A stretch of 64,000 bases of DNA from contig NZ_JAGKSD010000001.1 in the NCBI RefSeq assembly GCF_017942225.1, positions 124,001 to 188,000 of the forward strand. The letters are read 5' to 3'. The position numbers and the translations under genes are program-made. The notes beneath the pieces were generated by a model that was not told the origin of the DNA, did no database searches, and saw only the letters and a list, made by a program, of their open reading frames with translations. How positions within the stretch are numbered: position 1 is the first letter of the stretch; each line of letters starts with the position of its first letter. The stretch comes from Corynebacterium sp. Marseille-P3884. Lineage in GTDB: Bacteria > Actinomycetota > Actinomycetes > Mycobacteriales > Mycobacteriaceae. Shown here piece by piece: positions 1 through 8,289 of the stretch.

Positions 1-25
1 AACCACCAGGACAACTACTAATTCC

Positions 26-412
26 GTGGCTGGTGCTGAACCCGACGGCAGCCCCGTCCGCATCGACGTGTGGGTGTGGGCCGTCCGCATGTACAAGACC
101 CGTTCCGAAGCCGCCAACGCGGTGCGCGCCGGGCACGTCAAGCTCAACGGCAACGCCGTGAAACCATCCACGCAAGTCGTGCCGGGCGACCGAGTCAAAG
201 CGTGGAAAGACTACCGGGACATCGAGTACGAAGTGGTGCAGACCCTTCGCAAACGCGCCGGTGCACCTGTAGCCCGGACCTGCTACATCGATCACTCGCC
301 GCCGCCTCCGCCGAAGGAGTACTTCTACTCCATGCCGAAGCGCGACCGGGGTGCCGGCCGGCCGACCAAGAAGGAGCGGCGCGAACTCGACCGGCTGATG
401 GGTCGGCGCTGA
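26..412 (+). CDS. S4-domain RNA-binding protein (HslR/Hsp15-like)
   Basis: A small protein of 128 aa whose first ~70 residues form an S4 RNA-binding fold: RIDVWVWAVRMYKTRSEA, then AGHVKLNGNAVKPS and VVPGDRV. The S4 alpha-L motif binds structured RNA. The closest known type is heat-shock protein 15, which in E. coli binds 50S subunits carrying stranded nascent chains. The C-terminal half is basic and proline-rich (SPPPPPKEY, then KKERRELDRLMGRR), which suits RNA contact. The start is GTG; no strong Shine-Dalgarno is visible in the 25 nt upstream, and the left neighbour lies outside the window. It converges on treY across a region holding a long inverted repeat. The fold is clear; the exact role is inferred. 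Confidence 0.85.
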   Translation: MAGAEPDGSPVRIDVWVWAVRMYKTRSEAANAVRAGHVKLNGNAVKPSTQVVPGDRVKAWKDYRDIEYEVVQTLRKRAGAPVARTCYIDHSPPPPPKEYFYSMPKRDRGAGRPTKKERRELDRLMGRR

Positions 413-462
413 ACTGGGACTGAGCAGACGAGCTCTGGATGCGGGCATCCGCGGCGAGGATG

Positions 463-542
463 TGAACCCCAAAACTTAGTTAGCCCAGGTCGGCGAAAAT
501 GGCCTGAAATCCGCGACCTGGGGTAACTCACTTCTGGGGTCA
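463..542. repeat. 80-bp imperfect inverted repeat between convergent genes
   Basis: The arms at 463-492 and 514-542 are inverted copies of one another. Over a 26-nt stretch of each arm I count 22 matching positions, with a perfect GCCCAGGTCG-type inner core (CCCAGGTCG / CGACCTGGG). About 21 nt separate the arms. It lies between the stops of the S4 gene and treY. There is no T-tract, so it is not a classical intrinsic terminator. It could be a dispersed palindromic repeat, the remains of a small mobile element, or a protein-binding site. Confidence 0.7.
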
Positions 543-585
543 ACATCTAGAGAACCGAAGTCCAGGGGGCTGAGTTTGAGCCGCG

Positions 586-3078
586 CTACACGTCGGTGTG
601 GACAGCGACCAAAAGCGCCGTCGGCAGGACGTCCAGGACATCGCGGACGAGGACCGTGCCCGCGAAAGTCGAGCCGGTGAGCCGGTCCGTCCACTCGCCC
701 TCGGGCAAGGTGACGGTGGTCTCGCCCCATCCGCCACGGTCTTCCAGCAGGAGCGGGCGGCGGGTGGCTAGCGCGACAACATCGAGGCCGTCGGTGCCTC
801 GCGCCATGCCGACGAGGTGGCTCGCAGCTTCGCCCACGCCGAAGACTGCCTGGTAATCACCGTCCAAGAAGAAGTCCGGGTGCTCCCGGCGGAGGTAGAC
901 GCCCTCGTGGGTGACAGCTTGCTTGGCGCGGTCGATGATGCCGGCCAGGTGCGGATAGAGGCCGGGCTGCTCGTCGTCCGCCGCGGCGTCGCGGTCCCGG
1001 ACCAATTCGGCGTGGACACGGCCGGACAACGCCGCCTCCTTGAACTGTTCCAGTGTTTGCTCGCGTGCCACGTAATCGACGAAGCGGCGATTGTCCGGGT
1101 CCACCAGCGACAAATCCCAGAATTCCTGGCCCTGGTAGGTGTCCGGGATACCGGGGCCGATGAGCTGGAGCATCTTCCGGCCGAGGGAGACTTGCACGGC
1201 ACCGCGGTGAATCTCACGGAGGAAGTCATCGATCATGGGGGCGGCGGGGCCGTCGATAAGCGCGTCGACCCAATCCGTGATCGTCCGTTCGAAATGCTCC
1301 TCGTTGTCGAACCACGACGTGTGCACGCCAGCTTCGCGCACTGCTTTGACGGCGTAGTCCTTGAGGCGCTCGCGGATGGTGTCGGTGCTGCCGTCGGTCG
1401 GCCAGATACCGATGATGTTCTGGAGGAGGAAATGCGCCGTCGCATCGTCTGGCGCGGGGACCAGGGCGCTGATCTGCTGGGCCAGCTCCGCGAAGTCCTT
1501 GTGGCGCTCGGTGAGCTCGATGATGCGGGCGCGGGTGTCCTCGCTGCGCTTCGTGTCGTGGGTGCTCAGCGATGTCATGGCGTGCGGCCACAGCATCGCA
1601 CGCTCCTGCTGGAGCAGATGGAATTCCGCAGCCGACACCCCGAACCGGCCGGGCGCGCCGCCGACTTCCTGGAGCGCGACGAGGCGGCAGGCCCGGTAAA
1701 ACAGCGTGTCCTCCACGCCCTTTGCCATGACGGCACCGCAGACCTGGGCGAAGCGTGTCTTGGCTTCGCCGTTCGCGAGAAACGCCGCAGAGATCAAATC
1801 GAGTGCTCCGCGGCGTGACGGGAAGCGCCGCACCATGTCCGCCACGATCGTCGACGTCTGGCGGGATAGGGAGATATAGTCCGCGCGGTAAACCGGCATA
1901 GCGGCGACGAGGTCGATGACAGTGCGTTCCAGATCCTCGTCGGTCACGTCCGCGCCGGCCGTGGAGAAATTATCGCGGCGGATGGCGCGGGTCAGACGGC
2001 GGACCTCAGCGGCCAGCTCCGACTGCGCCACGTCTCGTTTGAGCTGGTGCTCGGCTGCGGCGATAGCTGCTTCATCCCATGTCGAGCCGGACTGCTGGAG
2101 GGAGAGCATGCTCAACGAATCCTCGGCGTCACGGGAAATGAAAATGCCGTCGAGCTCCCGCAGCGCGTCGTATCCGGTGGTGCCGTCGACGGCCAAACGC
2201 GGGTCGAGCGGTTCGGTGACGCCGAGAATCTTCTCGGCAACCAGCCACCGGTCCTTCCCGATTAGATCCCGCAAGCGGTTCAAATAGGTAAATGGGTCGG
2301 CGAGTCCGTCCGGGTGGTCCACGCGGACGCCATCGATCAGGTCTTCTGCGATGATCTGGCGCAATGTGCGATGGGTGTGCTCGAAGATGAGCGGGTCCTC
2401 CTGGCGGATGCCCGCCAGGCCGTTGACGGAGAAGAAACGGCGGTAGGAGATCACTCCGTCCCGCCAGAACATGAGGCGGTAGCTCTGCTTTTCGTAGACC
2501 TCGCGCGGATCATCGTCGAGGCTGGAAAAAGAGCCCGGCGCGAGGGGGAAATAACTGTCGAAATAGGCGAGCACCGGCTCATCGATATCGTCGAGATAGG
2601 TCAGTTCGAATTTGTCCTCGTCGCCCGGCTGGCCCAGCACGGGGAGCCCCAACTTGCCGCCTGCGCCGTTGTCCTCATGCCAGTCGATGTCGAAATACGA
2701 CTCGAATTCCGAGTCCTGCCCGTTTTTGAGTACGTCCCACCACCAGGCATTCAACTGGGGCGTCTCCACACCGAGGTGATTGGGCACAATATCCACGATC
2801 AGACCGAGTCCCGCCGCGTGCGCTGCCGCCGCTAGGTGGCGCAGCCCTTCGATTCCGCCGAGTTCCGGGTTCACCTCGGTCGGGTCTGTCACGTCGTAAT
2901 TGTGGTTGGACTCCGGATACGACGTGAAGATCGGGGAGAGGTACAGGTGGGAGACCCCTAACTCCTTCAAGTAGGGGACGAGAGCGGCGGCGTCGGCGAA
3001 GGTGAAGCTTCGGCCCGCCGGGTCCGCTTTCGCGCCGCGCAACTGCAACCTGTACGTCGAGGTGATCGGACGGGGCAT
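586..3078 (-). CDS. treY: Malto-oligosyltrehalose synthase
   Basis: An 830-aa GH13 enzyme that isomerises the reducing-end alpha-1,4 bond of maltodextrins to the alpha,alpha-1,1 bond of trehalose. TreZ then releases trehalose. GH13 motifs are visible in order: DIVPNHLG (region I), GVRVDHPDGL with the nucleophile Asp, LVAEKIL with the acid/base Glu, and SLSTHDTKR (region IV). The N-terminus (PRPITSTYRLQL) and overall length are typical of TreY. The ATG has a good Shine-Dalgarno (AAGGAG, 9 nt upstream). treZ is not in the window, but glgX a few kb upstream on the same strand and malP further along show a shared alpha-glucan role. In mycolic-acid bacteria trehalose feeds trehalose mycolates of the envelope. 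Confidence 0.97.
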   Translation of the reverse strand: MPRPITSTYRLQLRGAKADPAGRSFTFADAAALVPYLKELGVSHLYLSPIFTSYPESNHNYDVTDPTEVNPELGGIEGLRHLAAAAHAAGLGLIVDIVPNHLGVETPQLNAWWWDVLKNGQDSEFESYFDIDWHEDNGAGGKLGLPVLGQPGDEDKFELTYLDDIDEPVLAYFDSYFPLAPGSFSSLDDDPREVYEKQSYRLMFWRDGVISYRRFFSVNGLAGIRQEDPLIFEHTHRTLRQIIAEDLIDGVRVDHPDGLADPFTYLNRLRDLIGKDRWLVAEKILGVTEPLDPRLAVDGTTGYDALRELDGIFISRDAEDSLSMLSLQQSGSTWDEAAIAAAEHQLKRDVAQSELAAEVRRLTRAIRRDNFSTAGADVTDEDLERTVIDLVAAMPVYRADYISLSRQTSTIVADMVRRFPSRRGALDLISAAFLANGEAKTRFAQVCGAVMAKGVEDTLFYRACRLVALQEVGGAPGRFGVSAAEFHLLQQERAMLWPHAMTSLSTHDTKRSEDTRARIIELTERHKDFAELAQQISALVPAPDDATAHFLLQNIIGIWPTDGSTDTIRERLKDYAVKAVREAGVHTSWFDNEEHFERTITDWVDALIDGPAAPMIDDFLREIHRGAVQVSLGRKMLQLIGPGIPDTYQGQEFWDLSLVDPDNRRFVDYVAREQTLEQFKEAALSGRVHAELVRDRDAAADDEQPGLYPHLAGIIDRAKQAVTHEGVYLRREHPDFFLDGDYQAVFGVGEAASHLVGMARGTDGLDVVALATRRPLLLEDRGGWGETTVTLPEGEWTDRLTGSTFAGTVLVRDVLDVLPTALLVAVHTDV
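1252..1261 (+). repeat. Dispersed decamer GTCGATAAGC (coding copies)
   Basis: This copy lies inside treY. Other exact copies inside genes on the + strand start at 11757, 14996, 23884, 38472, 43002, 50595, 56050 and 58383. Copies as GCTTATCGAC start at 5075, 30225, 35679, 52836 and 55890. A nine-base copy (GTCGATAAG followed by G) starts at 55759. In most genes the decamer is read in frame as Val-Asp-Lys or Leu-Ile-Asp. The six copies in or touching intergenic DNA are listed separately. Confidence 0.9.
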
Positions 3079-3127
3079 GTGCGGACACTCCTTATCGTCG
3101 TGACACTGTGTTGTACACCCTCACACA

Positions 3128-3823
3128 CTAGTGAGATGAAGCCGCGCTCTCACCGCTTCCGCAGTCATGATGGTTGACCGGAAAGCCGTAGGAATAGGTG
3201 AATACCGCAGCAGCCGGGAATTCCTCGCGTACCTGGCGCGCATCTGCGTCGAGAACAAAGAGCTCTTTGTGGTCGCGGGTGAGAAACACCAGTGCTGCTC
3301 CGGGGGAGAGGATCTCCGTGAAATGTGCGTGGAGCACTCTGAACGTCCGCGGATGCGCCAGCCACGCTGCCGGCGGATGCGCACCGCCTCGCACTTCGAG
3401 GCCCCGGGGCGCCGTATCCCCAAGTGCGAAAGATGCATTGCGCACCGTGAATTCGATTCTGTCGTGCTGCGTGCGCAGCAATGTGTCGGCGGCGGTATCC
3501 CAGGCCTGCTGCGTGCTCAATTCCATGTGCCCCAGATCAAGCGGTGTCAGTAAACGCCCGTCTGGGGCTTTCAACAACGCCACATGGTCGCGGGAGAGCG
3601 CGACATATGCCGGCTTGGCGGAGGAACCCGGGTGCGCCCAGCCGGTGGACTTCACAGCACGCGTCCGCGGGGCGGGAACAGCGTGCAGTGCACTCGCTGG
3701 GAGCTGAGCGACGGCCAACCCGGCGGATGAAGACACCGGGGACGGGACGGAAACGGGGACAGGGACAGGGACAGCGACAGGAGTAGGAACGGCAGGTGGT
3801 GCAGGATTCAGCGCGACATTCAT
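3128..3823 (-). CDS. Conserved hypothetical protein with Pro-Val repeat N-terminus
   Basis: A 231-aa protein whose family I do not recognise. Residues ~8-35 are low-complexity proline/valine (VPTPVAVPVPVPVSVPSPV) encoded by a hexanucleotide tandem repeat. The rest looks globular, with segments such as AYVALSRDHVALLKAPDGR and LVFLTRDHKELFVLDADA that suggest a beta-rich fold. There is no clear signal peptide, membrane helix or catalytic motif. It lies between treY and the exonuclease gene on the same strand, about 50 nt from each, so it may be co-transcribed with them. The ATG has only AAAAAGG immediately before it, so the start is moderately certain. Function unknown. Confidence 0.7.
   Translation of the reverse strand: MNVALNPAPPAVPTPVAVPVPVPVSVPSPVSSSAGLAVAQLPASALHAVPAPRTRAVKSTGWAHPGSSAKPAYVALSRDHVALLKAPDGRLLTPLDLGHMELSTQQAWDTAADTLLRTQHDRIEFTVRNASFALGDTAPRGLEVRGGAHPPAAWLAHPRTFRVLHAHFTEILSPGAALVFLTRDHKELFVLDADARQVREEFPAAAVFTYSYGFPVNHHDCGSGESAASSH
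3738..3783. repeat. Hexanucleotide tandem repeat (GGGACA-like)
   Basis: On the + strand the unit GGGACA is repeated three times at about 3756-3773, with degenerate copies (GGGACG, GCGACA) on both sides. On the minus strand it encodes the Pro-Val dipeptides of the hypothetical protein. Because the unit is six bases, length changes would stay in frame. Confidence 0.8.
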
Positions 3824-3877
3824 GCCTTTTTAGACTGCGCTGACCCAGCCCGCGGTTCCCTCGCCGCCGAAATTTCT

Positions 3878-5209
3878 TTAAAACGGGGGCTGCTCGTTCA
3901 ACCCGAGAATGTCCAGCAGTTTGTCCGCGGGCCAAATCTCAATCTCTTGGCCCTTCTCCATCAGCTCACGGGCACGCTTCTCCTTGGAGGTCATCGACGC
4001 CCATTCGCCAACGACGAGAATCGTCGTCTTCTTGGTCACGTTCTTGCCCACCTGGCCGCCACGTGCAGCGATGCCGTCCCACAGCTGGCCTTTGTCGAAG
4101 GGCTCGAATTCGCCGGTGAGCGTGACATTCTGCTCGTACAGCGGGGACTCCGGATCAGCATCGACAGCCGGTTCCGGGATCGTGTCCGGGGTTGCCACCG
4201 ACTGCCACGGCGCAGGGCCGCGGCCGGATTGTCCGGAGCTCCCGTTCTCGTCCGGCTCGCTCTTCTCCTCAGCGGCGGAGGCGGACTGCAAGGCCGTCTG
4301 TGCGCCGGAGAGGTCTTTGAGCACAGGGGTGACGCGGGCAGTGTCGACGGATCCCAGGGCGAAGCCAGCGGAATGGACGTATTCGGCCAGCGAGCCGGTG
4401 TGTTCCGCGCGCCGGGCGAGTCCGAGCATCACGCCTGCGCACGCTTCCGCATCAGCGGCGGCATCGTGGTGGTTGTCGAGTGCGACACCGAAATGCTCTG
4501 CCACCGTGGGCAAACGGTGGTTGGCCACGCCCAAGTCCGCGGCGCGCGACTGCGCCAGCGCGCACGCGAAGGTGATGTGCGGAATCTTCGCGCCCGAGGC
4601 CTGCGCCGCGTAGCGCATAGCGGAGGCATCGAAATACGCATTGTGCGCCACGACGGGCAGGTCGCCGACGAAGTCCGTGAATCGCTCAAACAGCTCACCG
4701 ACAGCGGGCTCATCGGCGACGGCGTCTGCCGTGATGCCATGGCAATCGACATTGAACGGATCGAACTCGTCGATGCCTTCCGGTGGGCGGCACAACCACG
4801 ATGCGCGCTCGACGATCTCGCCGTCGATGACGCGTACCAGCCCCATTTGGCAGACCGAACCCCAATTCTGATTCGCGGTTTCGACATCGAAGGCAACAAA
4901 GCTGAAGCCTGGAATGCTATCCGCGCTGATCTTCTTGCCCGAACGCGCGGCATCCACGATGGCCTGCAGCTGTTCCGGCCCTTTTTCGTCGCCAGGGACG
5001 AAACGAATAACAGTCTCACCAGCGCCGCCAGCAAGGACGACACGTGCGCCATCCCAGTCATCGCCGGGAAGCACGCTTATCGACGACACCTCCGCCAGCG
5101 GGAGCACCACCGCCTCTGCCGTGCCGGTCAATGCGGCTTCCAGCGGATCCGGGTGAACCTCCAGCGCGGAGTCGGTGACCAGGATTCGGGCACCGTGCGT
5201 GTTAATCAT
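3878..5209 (-). CDS. DnaQ-like DEDDh exonuclease with C-terminal BRCT domain
   Basis: A 443-aa protein. After a ~100-residue N-terminal region it has an epsilon-type 3'-5' exonuclease fold: FVAFDVETAN (ExoI, D and E), VVAHNAYFDASAM (ExoII) and NHHDAAADAEA (ExoIII, His then Asp). A Ser/Glu-rich linker follows, then a BRCT domain starting at NVTLTGEFEPFDKG and ending near WPADKLLDIL. BRCT domains mediate protein or DNA-end contacts in DNA repair, so this is probably a repair or proofreading nuclease rather than the core polymerase III epsilon subunit. The ATG chosen (MINTHG) overlaps the glgX stop by 8 nt. Any longer N-terminal reading only translates the glgX low-complexity tail in another frame. 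Confidence 0.88.
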   Translation of the reverse strand: MINTHGARILVTDSALEVHPDPLEAALTGTAEAVVLPLAEVSSISVLPGDDWDGARVVLAGGAGETVIRFVPGDEKGPEQLQAIVDAARSGKKISADSIPGFSFVAFDVETANQNWGSVCQMGLVRVIDGEIVERASWLCRPPEGIDEFDPFNVDCHGITADAVADEPAVGELFERFTDFVGDLPVVAHNAYFDASAMRYAAQASGAKIPHITFACALAQSRAADLGVANHRLPTVAEHFGVALDNHHDAAADAEACAGVMLGLARRAEHTGSLAEYVHSAGFALGSVDTARVTPVLKDLSGAQTALQSASAAEEKSEPDENGSSGQSGRGPAPWQSVATPDTIPEPAVDADPESPLYEQNVTLTGEFEPFDKGQLWDGIAARGGQVGKNVTKKTTILVVGEWASMTSKEKRARELMEKGQEIEIWPADKLLDILGLNEQPPF

Positions 5210-7463
5210 CTGCGCCCTGTGCCTCCTCGACGCCTTCGTTGTTCTTGTCGTTCTCGTTGTTTTCGTCGTCCTTGTTCTCGTTGCTCTCGTTGTTCTCGTC
5301 GAAAATCGGAGGCTCGATCTGGCGGAGCACGATGGTGGAGCGCGCCGGCACATTCTTGGTGCCGCCGGCTTCGATCTCTTCGGTCTCTGCCGGGTGGCCG
5401 AGGGGTTCGGTGGTGTCGATGAGAACTTCCCACTTCGCGCCGAGGTTCTTCGATGGCAGGGTGAACTCGATGTCCTCGTGGAAGGCGTTGAACATCAACA
5501 GGAAGGAATCGTCGATGACCTGCTGGCCGCGTGAATCCGGCTCAGCGATCTGGCTGCCGTTGACGTATGCCTGCAGCGCCTTGCCGAAAGCGAAGTCCCA
5601 GTCGTCCTGCGTCATCATTCGGCCATCGGGCGTGAGCCACGCGACATCGCGGTCCTGGGCGTCAGTGCCCAGCGGGCCACCAGCGAGGAAGCGGCGACGG
5701 CGGAAGACCGGGTGGTTCTTGCGGATGGCGATTAGGCGCTTGGTGAAGTCGTGCAGGTCGTCGCCCACTTCCAGGCGGTCCCAGTTCATCCAGGACGTCT
5801 CGTTGTCCTGGCAGTACACGTTGTTGTTGCCGCCCTGGGTGCGCGCGAATTCATCGCCGTGGGCGATCATCGGTGTGCCCAGCGAGAGCAGCAGCGTGGT
5901 GAGGAAGTTGCGGCGCTGCTGCGCACGCAGCTTCAAGATCTCTTCGTCGTCGGTCGGGCCCTCCACACCGCAGTTCCAGGAGCGGTTGTGGCTCTCACCG
6001 TCGCGGCCGTCCTCCTGGTTCGCGTCGTTGTGCTTCTCGTTGTAGCTGACCAGGTCGTTGAGGGTGAAACCGTCGTGCGCGGTGATGAAGTTGATGGACG
6101 CGGTGGGGCGGCGGCCATTGTGGTTGTACAGGTCCGACGAACCGGTCAGACGCGACGCGAACTCACCGAGCGTGGCAGGTTCGCCGCGCCAGAAATCACG
6201 CACCGTGTCGCGGTACTTGCCGTTCCACTCGCGCCACAGCGGCGGGAAATTGCCCACCTGGTAGCCGTTCTCGCCCACATCCCACGGCTCGGCGATGAGC
6301 TTGACCTGGGACACGATCGGGTCCTGCTGCACCAAGTCGAAGAAGGTAGCCAGGCGGTCCACATCCGAGAACTCGCGGGCCAGGGTGGACGCGAGGTCGA
6401 AGCGGAAACCATCGACGCGCATCTCGGAGACCCAATAGCGCAGCGAATCCATGATCAGCTGCAAAGAGTGCGGGTCACGGACGTTCAGCGAGTTACCGGT
6501 GCCGGTGTAGTCCATGTAGTGGAACCGGTCCTCGTCGACAAGCCGGTAGTAGGCCTCGTTGTCGATGCCGCGGAAGGCGATCGTCGGGCCCATGTGGTTG
6601 CCTTCTGCCGTGTGGTTGTACACGACGTCGAGGATGACCTCCATGCCCGCCTCGTGGTACGCACGGACCATGCCCTTGAACTCGGCGACAGCGTCGCCCG
6701 GCTTCTTGCTGGCCGCGTAATCCTGGTGCGGCGCGAAGAAGCCGAAGGTGTTGTAACCCCAGTAGTTGCGGAGGCCGAGGTCGCGCAGACGATCGTCCTG
6801 CAGGAACTGGTGGACCGGCATGAGCTCCACCGAGGTGACTCCGAGGTCCTTCAAATAGGAAATGACGCTCGGGTGGGCAAGCCCGGCGTAGGTGCCGCGG
6901 AGATCCTCCGGCACATCCGGGTGCAGCTGCGTCATACCTTTGACATGCAGCTCGTAAATAATCGCGTCGTTCTCCGGAATGCGCGGAGACCTGTCATCGC
7001 CCCAATCGAAGAACGGGTTGATCACCACGGACTTCATTGTGTGGCCGAGCGAGTCCTCCTCGTTGCGTCCGGTGCCCGGCTCCTCGGCGTGAATGTCGTA
7101 AGAGAACAAGGACGAATGTCCGTCGAATTCGCCGTCGAATGCGCGGGCGTACGGGTCGACCAGGAGCTTGGACGGATCGCAGCGCTTGCCGTTTTCCGGG
7201 TCCCACGGGCCGTGGACGCGGTATCCGTAGCGCTGGCCAGGCAGGACGCCCGGCAGGTAGGCGTGCCAGACATGGTTGTCCACCTCTTCGAGGTTGACGC
7301 GCACTTCATTTTCTTCACGGTCGATCAGGCAGAGCTCCACCTTCTCGGCGACGTTGGAAAAGATGGCGAAATTGGTGCCAGCACCGTCGTATGTAGATCC
7401 CAGGGGGTAGGCGGATCCAGGCCACACCTGGATGGTCTGCTCGTTCGCGCTCGGATTTGTCAT
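5202..7463 (-). CDS. glgX: Glycogen debranching enzyme GlgX
   Basis: A 753-aa GH13 isoamylase-type enzyme that hydrolyses alpha-1,6 branches of phosphorylase-limit glycogen in the cytoplasm. An N-terminal CBM48-like region (AYPLGSTYDGAGTNFAIFS) precedes the barrel. Catalytic motifs are DVVYNHTAEG, VDGFRFDLAS (nucleophile Asp), LIAEPWDVG (acid/base Glu) and ITAHDGFTLND. The last ~35 residues are an unusual Asn/Glu/Asp/Lys tail after the normal end of the beta domain. The start ATG (MTNPSAN) is preferred over a GTG 39 nt upstream because it matches the family start. A TetR gene ends 39 nt upstream on the same strand and the exonuclease gene overlaps the stop. Confidence 0.96.
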   Translation of the reverse strand: MTNPSANEQTIQVWPGSAYPLGSTYDGAGTNFAIFSNVAEKVELCLIDREENEVRVNLEEVDNHVWHAYLPGVLPGQRYGYRVHGPWDPENGKRCDPSKLLVDPYARAFDGEFDGHSSLFSYDIHAEEPGTGRNEEDSLGHTMKSVVINPFFDWGDDRSPRIPENDAIIYELHVKGMTQLHPDVPEDLRGTYAGLAHPSVISYLKDLGVTSVELMPVHQFLQDDRLRDLGLRNYWGYNTFGFFAPHQDYAASKKPGDAVAEFKGMVRAYHEAGMEVILDVVYNHTAEGNHMGPTIAFRGIDNEAYYRLVDEDRFHYMDYTGTGNSLNVRDPHSLQLIMDSLRYWVSEMRVDGFRFDLASTLAREFSDVDRLATFFDLVQQDPIVSQVKLIAEPWDVGENGYQVGNFPPLWREWNGKYRDTVRDFWRGEPATLGEFASRLTGSSDLYNHNGRRPTASINFITAHDGFTLNDLVSYNEKHNDANQEDGRDGESHNRSWNCGVEGPTDDEEILKLRAQQRRNFLTTLLLSLGTPMIAHGDEFARTQGGNNNVYCQDNETSWMNWDRLEVGDDLHDFTKRLIAIRKNHPVFRRRRFLAGGPLGTDAQDRDVAWLTPDGRMMTQDDWDFAFGKALQAYVNGSQIAEPDSRGQQVIDDSFLLMFNAFHEDIEFTLPSKNLGAKWEVLIDTTEPLGHPAETEEIEAGGTKNVPARSTIVLRQIEPPIFDENNESNENKDDENNENDKNNEGVEEAQGADD

Positions 7464-7502
7464 GAGACCCGATGTTAATAGAAATCGGGGTGCGTGACGC
7501 AC

Positions 7503-8036
7503 CTAGTGCGGGTCCGAGTCGAGCCCCGCGAGAAGGAAATCCACAGCAGCATCGACCTGCTCGGCCGAACCATAAAGAACCTGCTTTTCACCTGCAGTTA
7601 TTTCTCGCAGTTGTGTGCCAGCCTGGTGAAGGCTCGTGGCGCCCAAGGTGAGATAGAGCAGTCCGGCGGCCGCCGACTCAGGCGGGTCTCCGGCAAAGCA
7701 CGCCCGTATTCCGTCGAGTAATGCGGGAAAGACAGGGGAGTCGGCCTGGGACGCGGCGGTGGAGACCACATCGGCGCCGTCGATATGCGATAAAAGCGCC
7801 TCGCGCAGAGCCGCGCAGAATTCTTTGGGCCCGGGGTGTGGGGAGGCGAGCACAGGGGCGATGATCTCGTCGGCCATCGCGGCGATGAGTGCTTGTTTGC
7901 TGTCGATATGCCAGTACAAAGCGCCCGGGGCGACACCCAAGGACGCGGCGACCCGGCGCATGGAAACATCGGCGAGACCGTAGGAATCCAAGATCTCCAC
8001 GGCTGCTCGGGCGATCACCGGGCGGGACAGTTGCAT
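7503..8036 (-). CDS. TetR-family transcriptional regulator
   Basis: A 177-aa repressor-type protein. Residues ~1-50 are a TetR helix-turn-helix: IARAAVEILDSYGLADVSMR, then RVAASLGVAPGALYWHIDSK with the recognition helix. The C-terminal ligand domain is short and unassigned, resembling the TetR_C tetracycline-type group. The start is the ATG of MQLSRPV, which aligns with the HTH start; TATAGC just upstream could be a -10 element of a leaderless message. It is directly upstream of glgX on the same strand and divergent from the lipoprotein gene, so either may be its target, along with itself. Confidence 0.88.
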   Translation of the reverse strand: MQLSRPVIARAAVEILDSYGLADVSMRRVAASLGVAPGALYWHIDSKQALIAAMADEIIAPVLASPHPGPKEFCAALREALLSHIDGADVVSTAASQADSPVFPALLDGIRACFAGDPPESAAAGLLYLTLGATSLHQAGTQLREITAGEKQVLYGSAEQVDAAVDFLLAGLDSDPH

Positions 8037-8132
8037 GCTATAACAGCGTACACGCAGCTCCCCGGCCATTCTCACAGCTAGTTCATGGCATCTTCAACGT
8101 CCCACAGTTAATGGGAATCGCGTGGCCGTTGC

Positions 8133-8138
8133 TATGAT
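8133..8138 (+). promoter_or_regulatory. Candidate -10 element for the lipoprotein gene
   Basis: TATGAT lies 152 nt before the lipoprotein start in the divergent region. No convincing -35 is visible, which is common in corynebacteria. Transcription from about 8145 would give a leader of roughly 145 nt that includes the palindrome at 8190-8207. Confidence 0.5.
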
Positions 8139-8189
8139 CTGATGTGCACTGAAAGCAACACTAAGCAATACGCGTTATCAAAGATGTTC

Positions 8190-8207
8190 CCGCGTCACGT
8201 GACGCGG
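8190..8207. promoter_or_regulatory. Perfect 18-bp palindrome in the lipoprotein leader
   Basis: CCGCGTCAC/GTGACGCGG is a perfect palindrome. It could be an operator, for example for the adjacent TetR regulator, or an RNA stem. A second, weaker inverted repeat, CTGTTTC (8239-8245) / GGAACAG (8265-8271), lies closer to the ribosome-binding site. Confidence 0.6.
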
Positions 8208-8289
8208 TGGCTTTCGCCGGGACATCGGTAGGCCCCCACTGTTTCGAAGAGGGCTTCGGATAACGGAACAGTTTGAGGAGACTTCTTTT

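Noticed and set aside
8190..8207. parS site
   Set aside because: Only the central TCACGTGA matches; the outer bases of TGTTTCACGTGAAACA do not, and the location is not near a known origin.
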